A stretch of DNA of 64,000 nt, from NCBI GenBank assembly GCA_014380615.1, contig JACMJM010000025.1, forward strand, positions 62,001 to 126,000. Reading direction: 5' to 3'. The notes below the pieces were generated by a model. It was not told the origin of the DNA and did no database searches. It saw only the letters and a program-made list of their open reading frames with translations. Origin of the DNA: Sphingobacteriaceae bacterium (GTDB lineage: Bacteria; Bacteroidota; Bacteroidia; Sphingobacteriales; Sphingobacteriaceae). The translations under genes were made by a program, and so were the position numbers. This document shows, piece after piece, positions 42,649-52,012 of this stretch. Numbering within the stretch: position 1 is the first letter of the stretch; the number at the start of each line of letters is the position of its first letter.

Positions 42649-42790
42649 AAACTATCTTCCAACCCCCGGTTTTACCCGACTAACGTTTAACACCAAAAAC
42701 AGTCCGTTTATCTAGTACTACTCCCGCTTAGTCTAAATAATTATAAAGCTAAAAAATCTAGCCGTTTATTTGATTCTCAATACCAACGGC

Positions 42791-42958
42791 ATGAAAAAGA
42801 CACAATCAGTATCACCATTCTTAATTCTACTCATACCCGCACTATTGGTAATAGGGTACAAAAGCAGAACCGCCACAGAAATAGAACCCGAAAAGCAACA
42901 GGCTAGTGTTACTTTCCAGATTCCATCTTTAAAAGGAATGATTAAAGCTTTCTTTTAA
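42791..42958 (+). CDS. Small single-pass membrane protein
   Basis: A 55-residue product starts at the ATG at 42791 (MKKTQSVSPFLILLIPALLV). It has an N-terminal basic end and one hydrophobic segment (about residues 9-23), followed by a polar tail (KSRTATEIEPEKQQASVTFQ). An upstream ATG at 42770 would add seven non-hydrophobic residues and fits less well as a membrane or signal sequence. The stop codon abuts the convergent beta-CASP gene. It may be exported or a membrane-anchored peptide. No family is recognised, and a chance frame cannot be excluded. Confidence 0.45.
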   Translation: MKKTQSVSPFLILLIPALLVIGYKSRTATEIEPEKQQASVTFQIPSLKGMIKAFF

Positions 42959-44359
42959 TTATAGATGCTCTTGCTGATGTTGTTTTGGGATAACCACATT
43001 GCTAAATCCTGCTTCAACCAGTTTTTGTTTAAACCGGGTTTGCACATCGTATTCGCCATGTACAAGAAATACTCGTTTTATTTCGGCGGGATTTTGGCAG
43101 GATAAAAACCTCAATAGGTCTTCGTAATCCCCGTGCGCACTCATCGACTTTATAACTCTTACATCTGCTCTAACATCATACTCATCGCCGAAGATCCTCA
43201 CAACTTTATTCCCCGATACCAGCTTTCCACCTAGTGAAGACGGCTCACAATATCCTACTATAAGAATAGTATTCTTTGCGTTTCCGATGGTATTTTTGAT
43301 ATGATGCTTTACTCTGCCCGCTTCGGCCATTCCTGATGATGAAATAATTACGCAGGGGCGGGGATCGTTGTTTAATGCCTTCGACTCTTCGACAGACTGC
43401 ACAAACTTGAGCCCTTTAAAATGGAACACATCATCATCGCGTTTTAAAACTTCCTTTACTTTTTTATTGAACACCTCGGTATGCTCCTTAAGTACATTGG
43501 TAGCCTTTTCCGACAAAGGACTGTCGATATAGTAGGGCAGATCAGGCAAAGTTCCTTTTAGTTCTAATGCATTTAAAGCGTATAGAAGTTCCTGCGTGCG
43601 ACCTACGCTAAATGCCGGAATAATTAGTTTCCCTCCTTTGATAATACATGTTTCCTGGATCACTTCCTGAAGCTGGCCCTCTATGGCTTCTAAATCTTTA
43701 TGAAGAGAATCGCCGTAAGTTGATTCCAAAAGAATATAATCTGCCTGATCAAAAACCTGCGGGCTTTGCAGTAATGGGTCCCCGTAACGCCCTACATCTC
43801 CGCTGAAAGTAATCCGGTACTCTTTACCTTCGTCAAGAATCCTGAGGTGTACTGCGGCACTGCCCAGAATATGGCCTGCATCGGTAAACTTCAGTTTGAT
43901 TCTGGGTTCAATCTCAAAGTCTTCGTTATAATCAACGATCTTGAAACGCCGCATTGTTTCTATTACATCGGTTTCTGTATATAAGGGCTTAAGTAAAGGA
44001 AGCCCTCTTCTAGAGCGATTTTTGTTGCTAAACTCTGCGTCCTGCTCTTGTATATGAGCAGAATCGTTGAGAAGAATTCTGGCCAGATCCATAGTGGCGG
44101 CGGTACTGTAAATCGTTCCGGTGAATCCTTCCGCAACTAAACGTGGTAGGAGTCCGCAATGATCGATATGCGCATGAGAAAGAATGAGGTAATTAACTTT
44201 GTCGGGCCTAAAACCGAAATGTCCGTTTAATTCGTCGGTATCCTCACCCATACCCTGAAACATGCCGCAGTCTAATAATATTTGAGTGCCGTTTTGCAGT
44301 TCTATTAAGTGTTTGCTGCCGGTAACGTTTTGGGCAGCACCGTGAAAGGTGATAGTCAT
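42959..44359 (-). CDS. Beta-CASP metallo-beta-lactamase RNase-like protein
   Basis: With the start at 44359 the protein has 466 residues and opens MTITFHGAAQNVTGSKH, which aligns with the family. An ATG at 44377 would add six residues. The metallo-beta-lactamase motif SHAHIDHCG supplies the two-metal ligands. The FSGDVGRYGDP and ESTYGDSLH blocks follow. The beta-CASP region has IPAFSVGRTQELLYAL, YIDSPLSEKAT and ISSSGMAEAGRVKHHI, and VFLVHGE contains the late His. This is the RNA-processing CPSF/RNase J-like group (YSH1-type). Members cut RNA, but the role of this one is unknown. It is divergent from the receptor gene at 44490. Confidence 0.92.
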   Translation of the reverse strand: MTITFHGAAQNVTGSKHLIELQNGTQILLDCGMFQGMGEDTDELNGHFGFRPDKVNYLILSHAHIDHCGLLPRLVAEGFTGTIYSTAATMDLARILLNDSAHIQEQDAEFSNKNRSRRGLPLLKPLYTETDVIETMRRFKIVDYNEDFEIEPRIKLKFTDAGHILGSAAVHLRILDEGKEYRITFSGDVGRYGDPLLQSPQVFDQADYILLESTYGDSLHKDLEAIEGQLQEVIQETCIIKGGKLIIPAFSVGRTQELLYALNALELKGTLPDLPYYIDSPLSEKATNVLKEHTEVFNKKVKEVLKRDDDVFHFKGLKFVQSVEESKALNNDPRPCVIISSSGMAEAGRVKHHIKNTIGNAKNTILIVGYCEPSSLGGKLVSGNKVVRIFGDEYDVRADVRVIKSMSAHGDYEDLLRFLSCQNPAEIKRVFLVHGEYDVQTRFKQKLVEAGFSNVVIPKQHQQEHL

Positions 44360-44431
44360 CTTTGTTTTTAAGTTCATAAATGTAACAGGAAACCCGGTAA
44401 GAAGTTCAACACATAAAATATTTTAAAAATC

Positions 44432-44459
44432 TTGACAACTAAAATATTAGTTATATATT
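44432..44459 (+). promoter_or_regulatory. Promoter with dyad in the spacer, candidate BlaI operator
   Basis: TTGACA (44432-44437) and TATATT (44454-44459) are 16 bases apart. AACTAA (44437-44442) and TTAGTT (44447-44452) form a perfect dyad with a four-base spacer, lying exactly between the two boxes. A repressor bound there would block polymerase. The promoter precedes the receptor gene by about 30 bases. The third gene down, a BlaI-type repressor, is the natural candidate. The known BlaI consensus differs, so this is inference. Confidence 0.5.
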
Positions 44460-44489
44460 AGCTCTTGCATTACCTATTTCTGATTAATA

Positions 44490-47333
44490 ATGAACAGAAT
44501 AAATTTGAACCCATTTGGAATATTGCTGATCCTGATCTTAACGGTTCTAAGTTTTACTGCTTCGGCTCAAAGTGTGCCGGGAGCAATTTCCGGTAAGGTT
44601 ATCGGTAATGATCAAAAACCTATTGAATCGGCGGTAATCAGGTTGTTCAAATTAAGCGACTCCACACTAATAAGTAATGCCGTAAGCATTAAAGACGGCA
44701 CTTTTACTATAAAAAGTCCAGCGGCAGGCAGTTATCGCTTAACAGTTTCGTTTATAGGGTTTAAGCCTTTTCAGAAATTGTTTTCTCTGGCAAAAGAAAA
44801 AGCCACCGCAAATCTGGGCACCTTAATTTTAGAAGAAGGCATTGAGCTTAATGCGGTAAAAATAGAAGGCGAAGGCCCGGCCATTAAGGTAAAAGAAGAT
44901 ACTACAGAATTTAATGCGGCGGCTTTCAAAACCGTTCCGGGAGCCGCTGCCGAAGAACTGATTAAAAAACTCCCCGGGATGGAAGTTGATAAAGACGGAA
45001 ACATTAAAGCACAGGGAGAAAGTGTGAAAAAGGTATTAGTTGAAGGGAAAGAATTTTTTGGTAACGACCCCAAAATAGCCACAAAAAACCTCCCCGCCGA
45101 CGCAATTAAAAGCATTCAGCTTATCGAAGATAAATCGGAACAAGCAAAGAGCACCGGCATTGACGACGGCAAGCGTGAGAAGATATTAAACATTGTTTTA
45201 AAAGACGACAAGAAAAAGGGTTGGTTTGGTAATTCATCCCTCGCTGGCGGTACCCAGGATCGATACCTGGGTTCGCTTAGCTTAAACCATTTCGATAAAA
45301 AAACACAGGTTAACGCCCTATTGTTGGGAAACAACATAAATCAGGCAGGTTTTTCGCCCGAAGAAGCTACGAACTTCGGTGGCAGCGGCGGCACCTCGTA
45401 CACCGTAAGCAACGGATCTTTAGTAGCGCGAACAATGAACGGCGTGAATATCGGCAATGCCAGCCAGGGACTGGCTACTACTTATTCCGGCGGCTTAAAT
45501 TTCTCTAAATCATGGTTAAAGAAAGATGCGATAAAGTTTAGCGGAAGCTACTTTGCGTATTCCAGCGCCACGATTGTGGAAAGCCAAAACAACTCACAAA
45601 ATATTATCCCCGCCAAGGAAAACAGTCAGGCAGAAATTATTCAACAAGCACAAACTATTTTTGGTGAGGGAATAAATACCTCCAGAGCAAATAGTCAATC
45701 TCACAGATTTAATATGAGATTAACCGCAAGGATCGACAGTTTAACCAATTTAACTTTCTCGCCCTCGATTAGTTTGGGATCTAATTCAAGCAACAGACTT
45801 AACAGATCGGCTCAGACAAATTCTGACGCCGACAGCATTAATTACCAACGAAATATAAGCCGCGACAAAAGCGTCTCTCCTTTCTTTCAGGGCTCGCTAA
45901 GCTTAAACCGGAACTTTAAGCAGAAAAAAGGCTCGATCTCGTTTTACATAAGTGGTAATAGCCGCGATAACTCTTCGGAGAATATAGATTCGGTTTTCAA
46001 TAAATATCATAAAAGAAACACCGAAGAAAATTATTACCGGATGGAAGATAACGAGCGCATTAACCATTATCTAAGTATCAGCAATACCATTAATCGCACG
46101 GTTAGTAAAGATAAAAAGACTTCGATTTTTGTGACTAATAACTATAATTCGACGATAAATAATACTGATTTAAGTTCGTTTGAATACAATCCCGACAATG
46201 GCCGTTTTGAATTGAGAATTGATTCACTCACCAATACTTCGAAAAGCAAAACGCTGCGTTACGGGCCAGAGTTGGGCTTTAGTAAAAGCTTAAAAAAGGT
46301 AAACATTTATTTCCGTACTGAATTTCAGTTTATGACACTAAATGGCGAAGTACTGAGTAAAAATTTATTTCAAACGGTATCGAAAAATTACTTCAACGCC
46401 TTGCCTTATTTGTCCGTTACTTATCGCCCTAAGGCAAACCGATCTTTATCTGTAACTACTTATTCCAATTCTTACGCGCCATCAGTCAGAGATCTTCAGG
46501 CCGTTCAAAATAATACAAGCCAGTTTTATATCAGACGCGGAAACCCCGATTTAAAAGCGACGACTTCTTACAGTACTTCTTTACGATATTCGTCATCCCA
46601 GCCCAAAAAAAACAGCTATACAAATTTTTCACTTAGCTACACCCGAACGTTTAATGATGTGAGCCATAGTACCAATACCGACGCTAGTGCGGTAACCATT
46701 TCTCAACCGATAAACGTAGATGGTAACTACCGTTTCAGCCTCAACGGCAGTATTAGTATCCCCAGCAAAATTAAAGGGCTTCGAATAAGCCCGGGCATAC
46801 ACGGACAAAATTCTCGCAATCAAAACTTTGCTCAGGGTAAAGCCAATAACAGCGACAGGTACATTGGCGGAGGAAATCTTACACTAAGCTACGCCCATAA
46901 AGATATCTTAAATATCACCTTAAATAACCGAACCAGTTTTACTCATATTGATAATTCGGCACAAAGAACAGTTACTAATAATTACTTCAATATTGATAAC
47001 AGCGGAAGCATTAGCATACAGCCTGTTAAAAAATGGCGCATTAATACAGATGGGGTTTACCGATCAAACGCCGGCCGCAGTTTTACACTTCTTAATGCAA
47101 GCCTGCAAAAGCAGTTCATGAAAAGCAACCGCTTAGCTGCCGAATTATGCGCTTTTGATATTCTAAACAACAACTCTGATATAAGCCGTTACGCATACGA
47201 TCTTTACATCAGCGATACGCGAACTAATAACATTAATCAATACTTTTATCTTAAATTACTTTACAAGGTTAACAAAATCGGGGGCTCGGCAAGCCGCGTG
47301 GCTTCACCCCCGGTGATATTGGATTATTATTGA
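44490..47333 (+). CDS. TonB-dependent-receptor-like outer-membrane beta-barrel protein
   Basis: The 947-residue protein has a signal peptide (ending TASAQS) and a carboxypeptidase-regulatory-like domain (about 31-115, GAISGKVIGNDQKPIESAVI). A plug-like segment follows (LIKKLPGMEVDKDGNIKAQG and KKVLVEGKEFFGNDPKIATK). The remainder is a long OMP_b-brl_3 barrel, rich in Asn, Ser and Thr. This group of barrels often lacks a SusD partner and may have receptor or peptide roles. No TonB box is obvious. It is the first gene of a run with the BlaI and two M56 genes, 47 bases upstream of the BlaI start. It may be the output of that regulatory system. Confidence 0.88.
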   Translation: MNRINLNPFGILLILILTVLSFTASAQSVPGAISGKVIGNDQKPIESAVIRLFKLSDSTLISNAVSIKDGTFTIKSPAAGSYRLTVSFIGFKPFQKLFSLAKEKATANLGTLILEEGIELNAVKIEGEGPAIKVKEDTTEFNAAAFKTVPGAAAEELIKKLPGMEVDKDGNIKAQGESVKKVLVEGKEFFGNDPKIATKNLPADAIKSIQLIEDKSEQAKSTGIDDGKREKILNIVLKDDKKKGWFGNSSLAGGTQDRYLGSLSLNHFDKKTQVNALLLGNNINQAGFSPEEATNFGGSGGTSYTVSNGSLVARTMNGVNIGNASQGLATTYSGGLNFSKSWLKKDAIKFSGSYFAYSSATIVESQNNSQNIIPAKENSQAEIIQQAQTIFGEGINTSRANSQSHRFNMRLTARIDSLTNLTFSPSISLGSNSSNRLNRSAQTNSDADSINYQRNISRDKSVSPFFQGSLSLNRNFKQKKGSISFYISGNSRDNSSENIDSVFNKYHKRNTEENYYRMEDNERINHYLSISNTINRTVSKDKKTSIFVTNNYNSTINNTDLSSFEYNPDNGRFELRIDSLTNTSKSKTLRYGPELGFSKSLKKVNIYFRTEFQFMTLNGEVLSKNLFQTVSKNYFNALPYLSVTYRPKANRSLSVTTYSNSYAPSVRDLQAVQNNTSQFYIRRGNPDLKATTSYSTSLRYSSSQPKKNSYTNFSLSYTRTFNDVSHSTNTDASAVTISQPINVDGNYRFSLNGSISIPSKIKGLRISPGIHGQNSRNQNFAQGKANNSDRYIGGGNLTLSYAHKDILNITLNNRTSFTHIDNSAQRTVTNNYFNIDNSGSISIQPVKKWRINTDGVYRSNAGRSFTLLNASLQKQFMKSNRLAAELCAFDILNNNSDISRYAYDLYISDTRTNNINQYFYLKLLYKVNKIGGSASRVASPPVILDYY

Positions 47334-47380
47334 TAAGATCAACTTAAAAGGTTGCTCATCACGATTTAAAATTTAGAAAG

Positions 47381-47752
47381 ATGGAATTAAGAGAATTAAC
47401 AAAAGCTGAAGAACAGATTATGCAGGTGCTATGGAAATTAGAAAAAGCTTTTGTGAAAGAGGTGATTGATGAACTTGCGGAGCCGAAACCGGCTTACAAT
47501 ACAGTATCCACGATAGTGCGAATTTTAGAAACAAAAGGTTTTGTAGAACACGAAGCCTTTGGAAAAAGCCACCGCTATTTTCCGGCGATTAGTAAAGAGA
47601 AATATAAAGGCTTTGCTACCGATAAGCTGCTTTCGGGATACTTCGGCAACTCTGTAGAGAGCATGTTCTCCTTCTTTGTTAAAAAAGAAAAGATTGATTT
47701 AAAAGAAGCCGACGAGATTTTAAAGCTCTTGAAAAAATTAAAAGACAAATAA
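47381..47752 (+). CDS. BlaI/MecI/CopY-family transcriptional repressor
   Basis: The 123-residue protein has the penicillinase repressor fold: a winged helix (LTKAEEQIMQVLWKLEKAFV at residues 5-24, then PAYNTVSTIVRILETKGFV), followed by the C-terminal dimerisation helix region (GYFGNSVESMFSFFVKKEKI). Length and order match the family. It normally dimerises on a palindromic operator, and is inactivated when a partner sensor peptidase is activated. Two such M56 genes lie directly downstream, the first only six bases away. Autoregulation through the dyad at 44437-44452 is likely but untested. Confidence 0.95.
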   Translation: MELRELTKAEEQIMQVLWKLEKAFVKEVIDELAEPKPAYNTVSTIVRILETKGFVEHEAFGKSHRYFPAISKEKYKGFATDKLLSGYFGNSVESMFSFFVKKEKIDLKEADEILKLLKKLKDK

Positions 47753-47758
47753 AAAAAT

Positions 47759-49180
47759 ATGACTTGGCCAGCCTACCTCATCCAGGTTAATATTTACCTG
47801 ATTCTTTTTTACCTGTTCTACATACTGGTATTAAAGAACGAAACCTTTTTTAAGTGGAACAGGATTTTCCTGGTTAGTGCGGGTGTTTTATCGTTTTTGA
47901 TTCCGCTGATGCAGTCGGACTGGATTAAGGCGATGTTTGTTACCGAAGAGATTAAACAGGTTACGAATATACTCGCCATAACGCCTGCCAGGGCTTTGCA
48001 GAAAGTGAGTATTGATCCGGCAGAAGTTGCGGATCAAAGCCTTTCATTAACTGAGTGGATTGCATTGGCCTATTTGGCGGGTGTGGTAGTTTATCTGACG
48101 AGATTTTTTTGGCAACTATATCATGTCTCAAAAAGTTTTAGAGGCTCCAATCAGGCGCAATCTTTTTTTAAAAGTATTCGGGTTGCGGAAGACATCCCTT
48201 CAAGGGAATCTATCCTGAAGCATGAAACGGTTCATGCAGATCAACTGCATTCGGCCGACGTGATATTTTTTGAACTCGTAAGTATCCTCAATTGGTTCAA
48301 CCCGGTAGTATATGGCTATAAAAAATCGGTCAGGTACATCCATGAGTTTATTGCTGATGACATTGCTTCAAAAGAAAAGGGGAAGGCCGACTATGCTTTG
48401 CTTTTGGTAAGCAATGTTTTCGGGGTGCAGAAAGTGCAGCTGAGCAATAACTTTTTTAATCAATCATTGCTCAAAAAGCGGATTGAAATGTTGTACAAAA
48501 CTAAGTCCAGACGAACCGCATTATTAAAATACGGCTTATCTGCCCCTATGTTTGCCATAATGCTCGTTTTTTCTTCTGCGATGGTTATAACTCCGGAAAA
48601 AGCCATCAAAAAACTTTCGAAATCCATTCTAAATAACAGGGTTACTCCAAAACTATCATCATTATCGCCTAAACAGCTTAAAGATAGCGTAAAGGCGGAT
48701 AGTATTCCCGCACCCATAATTGTGGCGCAAAGCATTGATTCGCTTACGCTCGATAGATTGCCCATTGCTTATGTAGCACTTAGGGAAGATTCAGTAAAAA
48801 GCATTAGGGCATACGATATGCCAAACGTAAGAGGCACGGAAGCCACTAGCATTATATCGAGGGTAGAAATCACCGACCAGTTCACTATCGTGACCTTTGA
48901 ACACACAGGCAATAAGGGCGGGTGGATTCAGGTGAATAAGAGTATGCACCTTGACGACGGGGAATCGTTCTATAAACTCAAAAAAATAGAGGGGATTCCG
49001 ATAGCACCTCTAAGACATGGGTTTACAGAAGACAACGAAAAACTTGTATTTAAACTGTACTTCGAAAAATTGCCGCCCGAAATAAAAAAAGTGGATATTA
49101 TTGAAAGGCCCAGATCGAATGAAGATATAAGAAGAGGAATTACTTTTTTTAATTACCACGGGGTGAGACTCGAAAAGTAA
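47759..49180 (+). CDS. M56-family BlaR1-like membrane metallopeptidase
   Basis: The 473-residue protein has N-terminal membrane helices (about 5-24, 34-52 and 92-112). The M56 zinc site HETVH is at 155-159, followed by LHSADVIFFEL and the conserved NWFNPVVYGY, and EFIADDIAS. Another membrane helix lies near 260-280. The C-terminal 180 residues, with VEITDQFTIVTFEHTGN and LVFKLYFEKLPPEIKKVDII, look like a periplasmic beta-rich domain often seen in Bacteroidota. There is no TonB or penicillin-binding domain. It is the presumed activator of the BlaI repressor just upstream. The N-terminal half is a tandem duplicate of the next gene. Confidence 0.92.
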   Translation: MTWPAYLIQVNIYLILFYLFYILVLKNETFFKWNRIFLVSAGVLSFLIPLMQSDWIKAMFVTEEIKQVTNILAITPARALQKVSIDPAEVADQSLSLTEWIALAYLAGVVVYLTRFFWQLYHVSKSFRGSNQAQSFFKSIRVAEDIPSRESILKHETVHADQLHSADVIFFELVSILNWFNPVVYGYKKSVRYIHEFIADDIASKEKGKADYALLLVSNVFGVQKVQLSNNFFNQSLLKKRIEMLYKTKSRRTALLKYGLSAPMFAIMLVFSSAMVITPEKAIKKLSKSILNNRVTPKLSSLSPKQLKDSVKADSIPAPIIVAQSIDSLTLDRLPIAYVALREDSVKSIRAYDMPNVRGTEATSIISRVEITDQFTIVTFEHTGNKGGWIQVNKSMHLDDGESFYKLKKIEGIPIAPLRHGFTEDNEKLVFKLYFEKLPPEIKKVDIIERPRSNEDIRRGITFFNYHGVRLEK

Positions 49181-49216
49181 TCTGTACGCCCTGTTTATAA
49201 ACCTAATATCAACGCT

Positions 49217-51139
49217 ATGACTGCATTCCAATACCTTCTGCAGGTAAATCTCTATCTCATTGTGTTCTACATGTTTTACCTGGTATTGCTTAGGAACGAA
49301 ACTTTTTTTATCCTTAACAGAATGTACCTGGTAAGCGCGGCACTATTGTCCATCCTGATTCCGGCATTCAAATCAGAGTGGGTGCGAGAAATATTCGTCA
49401 CAGACGAGCTTCAACAGGTAAGCCAGGCTATTACAGTAAAACCCGCGATAACTCTGCAAGAGCTGCAAATATCATCAGGAGGTTTGGCAGATCAGGGTTT
49501 TACAACCGCACAATGGATGCTTATAATTTACAGTGCTGGCGTTTTACTGTTTTTTTTTCGCTTTATGTGGCAACTTAGCGAGGTTTCAAAAAGCTTCTCG
49601 AAGAGCAAACAGGCACTCTCATTTTTTAAAAAAATAAAAGTATCACAAGACCTTCCTTTTCGCGATTCGATAGTAAAACACGAGCAGGTACATGCCGCCC
49701 AGTTACACTCCGCAGATGTTATATTTTTTGAGCTGCTAAGTATCATTAACTGGTTCAATCCGGTTGTATATGCCTATAAACGCGCTGTTAAATACATTCA
49801 CGAATTTATAGCTGATGAGGTTGCTTCTACCGAAAAAGGGAAACCCGAATACGCACTCTTGCTTGTGAGCAATGTTTTCGGCATTCAAAAGGAACAACTT
49901 ACCAATAACTTTTATAATCATTCACTCCTTAAAAAGCGTATCATGATGCTGCAGAAAACAAAATCCCGCAAGGCTGCTCTGATAAAATATGGTTTGTCGG
50001 CACCATTATTTATGGCAATGATTATTTTTTCTTCAGCCACAATCGGCAAAAAAGAGCTCCGAGCTTTTAAAAAAGCGGCAATTGAAATCTCACCTAATAT
50101 TGTCAACGCTATCGCGACACCATCTAAAAAAGCTTTTGATGCGCCTATACTTCTTGACGAAATTGAAAAGACCGATTTAGTTGAGGTAAGTATGGTACAA
50201 ACACCGGAGCCAAACCAGGTTGAAGCAGCAGTATCGGACGCTTCGGGTACAAAGGAAGCTCTTGATATACATCTGACCTTGAACACACAGGGTGCAGAGA
50301 CTAATGATACCTCGGCAATTTATAACACCAAAACCATCGAAGTTTTACCCGAATATCCGGGCGGTATAAATGCTTTTTATAAATGGGTAGGGAGTAAAGC
50401 CGATTTATTATATACCAAAGCTGCGCTACAAGCAGGAGTATCGGGAAGACTGACTTTAACGTTTGTGGTTGAAAAGGACGGAGCGTTAACAGATATTAGA
50501 GTTATAGGAAAGCAGTTAGGGCATGGAACCTCCGAAGCTGCAATAAATCTTCTGTCTCAATCGAAGAAATGGGCTCCCGGAATTAAAAACGGAAGTCCGG
50601 TGAGGGTTCAATATACATTGCCTCTTATGCTTCAAATAACGAACTCAGACCATTCCAAGGTAAAGCATCCATTAATTATTGTTGACGGGAAGGTTTTTGA
50701 TAAAGAAATACCCGCAGGTTTTAATTTCGGCACTGCCGATGAAAAAACTTATGCGCAATTGCTTGGTATCAAACCAGAGGACATTAAAAGTATTACCGTT
50801 TTAAAAGACGAAGCTTCGGTTGCAAAGTATGGTGAAAATGCAAAGAATGGTGTTCTGGTCATAATAACAAAAAAGCCTTTAACAACAGGGGCAATAAAAA
50901 GAATGGAGATCGAGAAGTCTTCAGAAAGTGCGCCTGCCAAGCTTTCCTACAATGGATTTTTACTTAAAGAAAAAGCACTTTACCTACTGAATGGAAGAGA
51001 CGAAATTACCACCGAGAAATTTAAAACTATTGATCCGGGGAAAATAAAAAGTATAAGTGTTATACGCCCGGGGCAAGGAAACGATAAATATGGCGAGAAA
51101 GCTATGAATGGTATGGTAATTATTAATATGAAGATTTAA
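49217..51139 (+). CDS. M56 peptidase with TonB C-terminal domain and plug-like repeats
   Basis: The 640-residue protein repeats the layout of its neighbour in the first 290 residues: membrane helices, HEQVH at 155-159, LHSADVIFFELLSIINWFNP, and EFIADEVAS. After a linker comes a TonB_C domain (about 373-475, LPEYPGGINAFYKWVGSKA and GRLTLTFVVEKDGALTDIRV). Two modules resembling receptor plugs follow: IIVDGKVFDKE to KNGVLVIITKK (about 479-555) and LYLLNGRDEI to KAMNGMVIINMKI (about 592-640). This chimera suggests that the periplasmic end contacts, or mimics, outer-membrane receptors. It lies 36 bases downstream of the first M56 gene. Confidence 0.9.
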   Translation: MTAFQYLLQVNLYLIVFYMFYLVLLRNETFFILNRMYLVSAALLSILIPAFKSEWVREIFVTDELQQVSQAITVKPAITLQELQISSGGLADQGFTTAQWMLIIYSAGVLLFFFRFMWQLSEVSKSFSKSKQALSFFKKIKVSQDLPFRDSIVKHEQVHAAQLHSADVIFFELLSIINWFNPVVYAYKRAVKYIHEFIADEVASTEKGKPEYALLLVSNVFGIQKEQLTNNFYNHSLLKKRIMMLQKTKSRKAALIKYGLSAPLFMAMIIFSSATIGKKELRAFKKAAIEISPNIVNAIATPSKKAFDAPILLDEIEKTDLVEVSMVQTPEPNQVEAAVSDASGTKEALDIHLTLNTQGAETNDTSAIYNTKTIEVLPEYPGGINAFYKWVGSKADLLYTKAALQAGVSGRLTLTFVVEKDGALTDIRVIGKQLGHGTSEAAINLLSQSKKWAPGIKNGSPVRVQYTLPLMLQITNSDHSKVKHPLIIVDGKVFDKEIPAGFNFGTADEKTYAQLLGIKPEDIKSITVLKDEASVAKYGENAKNGVLVIITKKPLTTGAIKRMEIEKSSESAPAKLSYNGFLLKEKALYLLNGRDEITTEKFKTIDPGKIKSISVIRPGQGNDKYGEKAMNGMVIINMKI

Positions 51140-51155
51140 ATCCGGTTTTAACGCA

Positions 51156-51189
51156 AAAGAACCCTGAAGTTCTCACTACAGGGCTCTTT
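51156..51189. terminator. Bidirectional terminator between the M56 operon and sdhB
   Basis: AAAGAACCCTG (51156-51166) pairs with CAGGGCTCTTT (51179-51189) with one mismatch and a 12-base loop. It lies between the convergent M56 and sdhB genes. Confidence 0.75.
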
Positions 51190-51222
51190 CAATTTCCTCC
51201 TTGCCTCGTATTGCAAAACTAA

Positions 51223-51990
51223 TTAAATTTCTTCTTCTTTAAAAAGTTTAGCGGTGAAAAAGTCTCTTCTCATACGATTAATATTCGTCATAGAAATTTC
51301 TTTCGGACACTCAATTTCGCAAGCACCGGTATTGGTACAACCTCCAAATCCTTCGGCATCCATTTGAGCTACCATAGATTGTACACGGCGATACCTTTCG
51401 GGCTGGCCTTGTGGCAACAAAGCAAGTTGAGATACTTTTGCGGATACAAAAAGCATTGCAGAAGCATTTTTACATGCTGCTACACAGGCACCGCACTGGA
51501 TACAAGTTGCCGAGTTAAACGCTTCATCGGCGATCACCTTCGGGATCGCGATTTCATTCGCATCCGGCACGCCACCTGTATTTACCGAAACATATCCTCC
51601 CGCTTGCTGTATCCTGTCGAACGCCGAGCGATCAACAGCTAAATCTTTAATTACCGGGAATGCTGTTGCGCGCCATGGCTCAATGGTAATGGTTTCACCA
51701 TCGGTAAAACTACGCATGTGCAACTGACAGGTAGTAATAGCACGTTTTGGACCGTGAGGGCGTCCGTTGATATACAATGAACACATTCCACAAATTCCTT
51801 CACGACAATCGTGATCGAAATGTATTGGATCGGTTCCCTTTTTAATCAAACTTTCGTTTACTACATCCAGCATCTCCAGAAAAGACATATCCGGAGAAAT
51901 ATTTTCTGCCTTGTAAGTAACAAATCCGCCCTTGTCGCTGGCATTTTCTTGTCTCCAGACTTTCAGGGTTAAATTCATGTTTCCGCTCAT
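51223..51990 (-). CDS. sdhB: Succinate dehydrogenase/fumarate reductase iron-sulphur subunit
   Basis: The 255-residue protein carries electrons from the flavin to the quinone in complex II. The 2Fe-2S motif [20 protein letters not shown] (about 61-80) is followed by a further Cys in TTCQLH. The C-terminal half has the two clusters: [17 protein letters not shown] and [15 protein letters not shown]. These give the 4Fe-4S and 3Fe-4S sites. Length is normal. It is the last gene of the leftward sdhC-sdhA-sdhB set, with a 196-base gap after sdhA that contains a hairpin repeat. The start at [16 protein letters not shown] may be four residues too long. Confidence 0.96.
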   Translation of the reverse strand: MSGNMNLTLKVWRQENASDKGGFVTYKAENISPDMSFLEMLDVVNESLIKKGTDPIHFDHDCREGICGMCSLYINGRPHGPKRAITTCQLHMRSFTDGETITIEPWRATAFPVIKDLAVDRSAFDRIQQAGGYVSVNTGGVPDANEIAIPKVIADEAFNSATCIQCGACVAACKNASAMLFVSAKVSQLALLPQGQPERYRRVQSMVAQMDAEGFGGCTNTGACEIECPKEISMTNINRMRRDFFTAKLFKEEEI

Positions 51991-52012
51991 TGTTATTTTA
52001 GATATGAGATAC

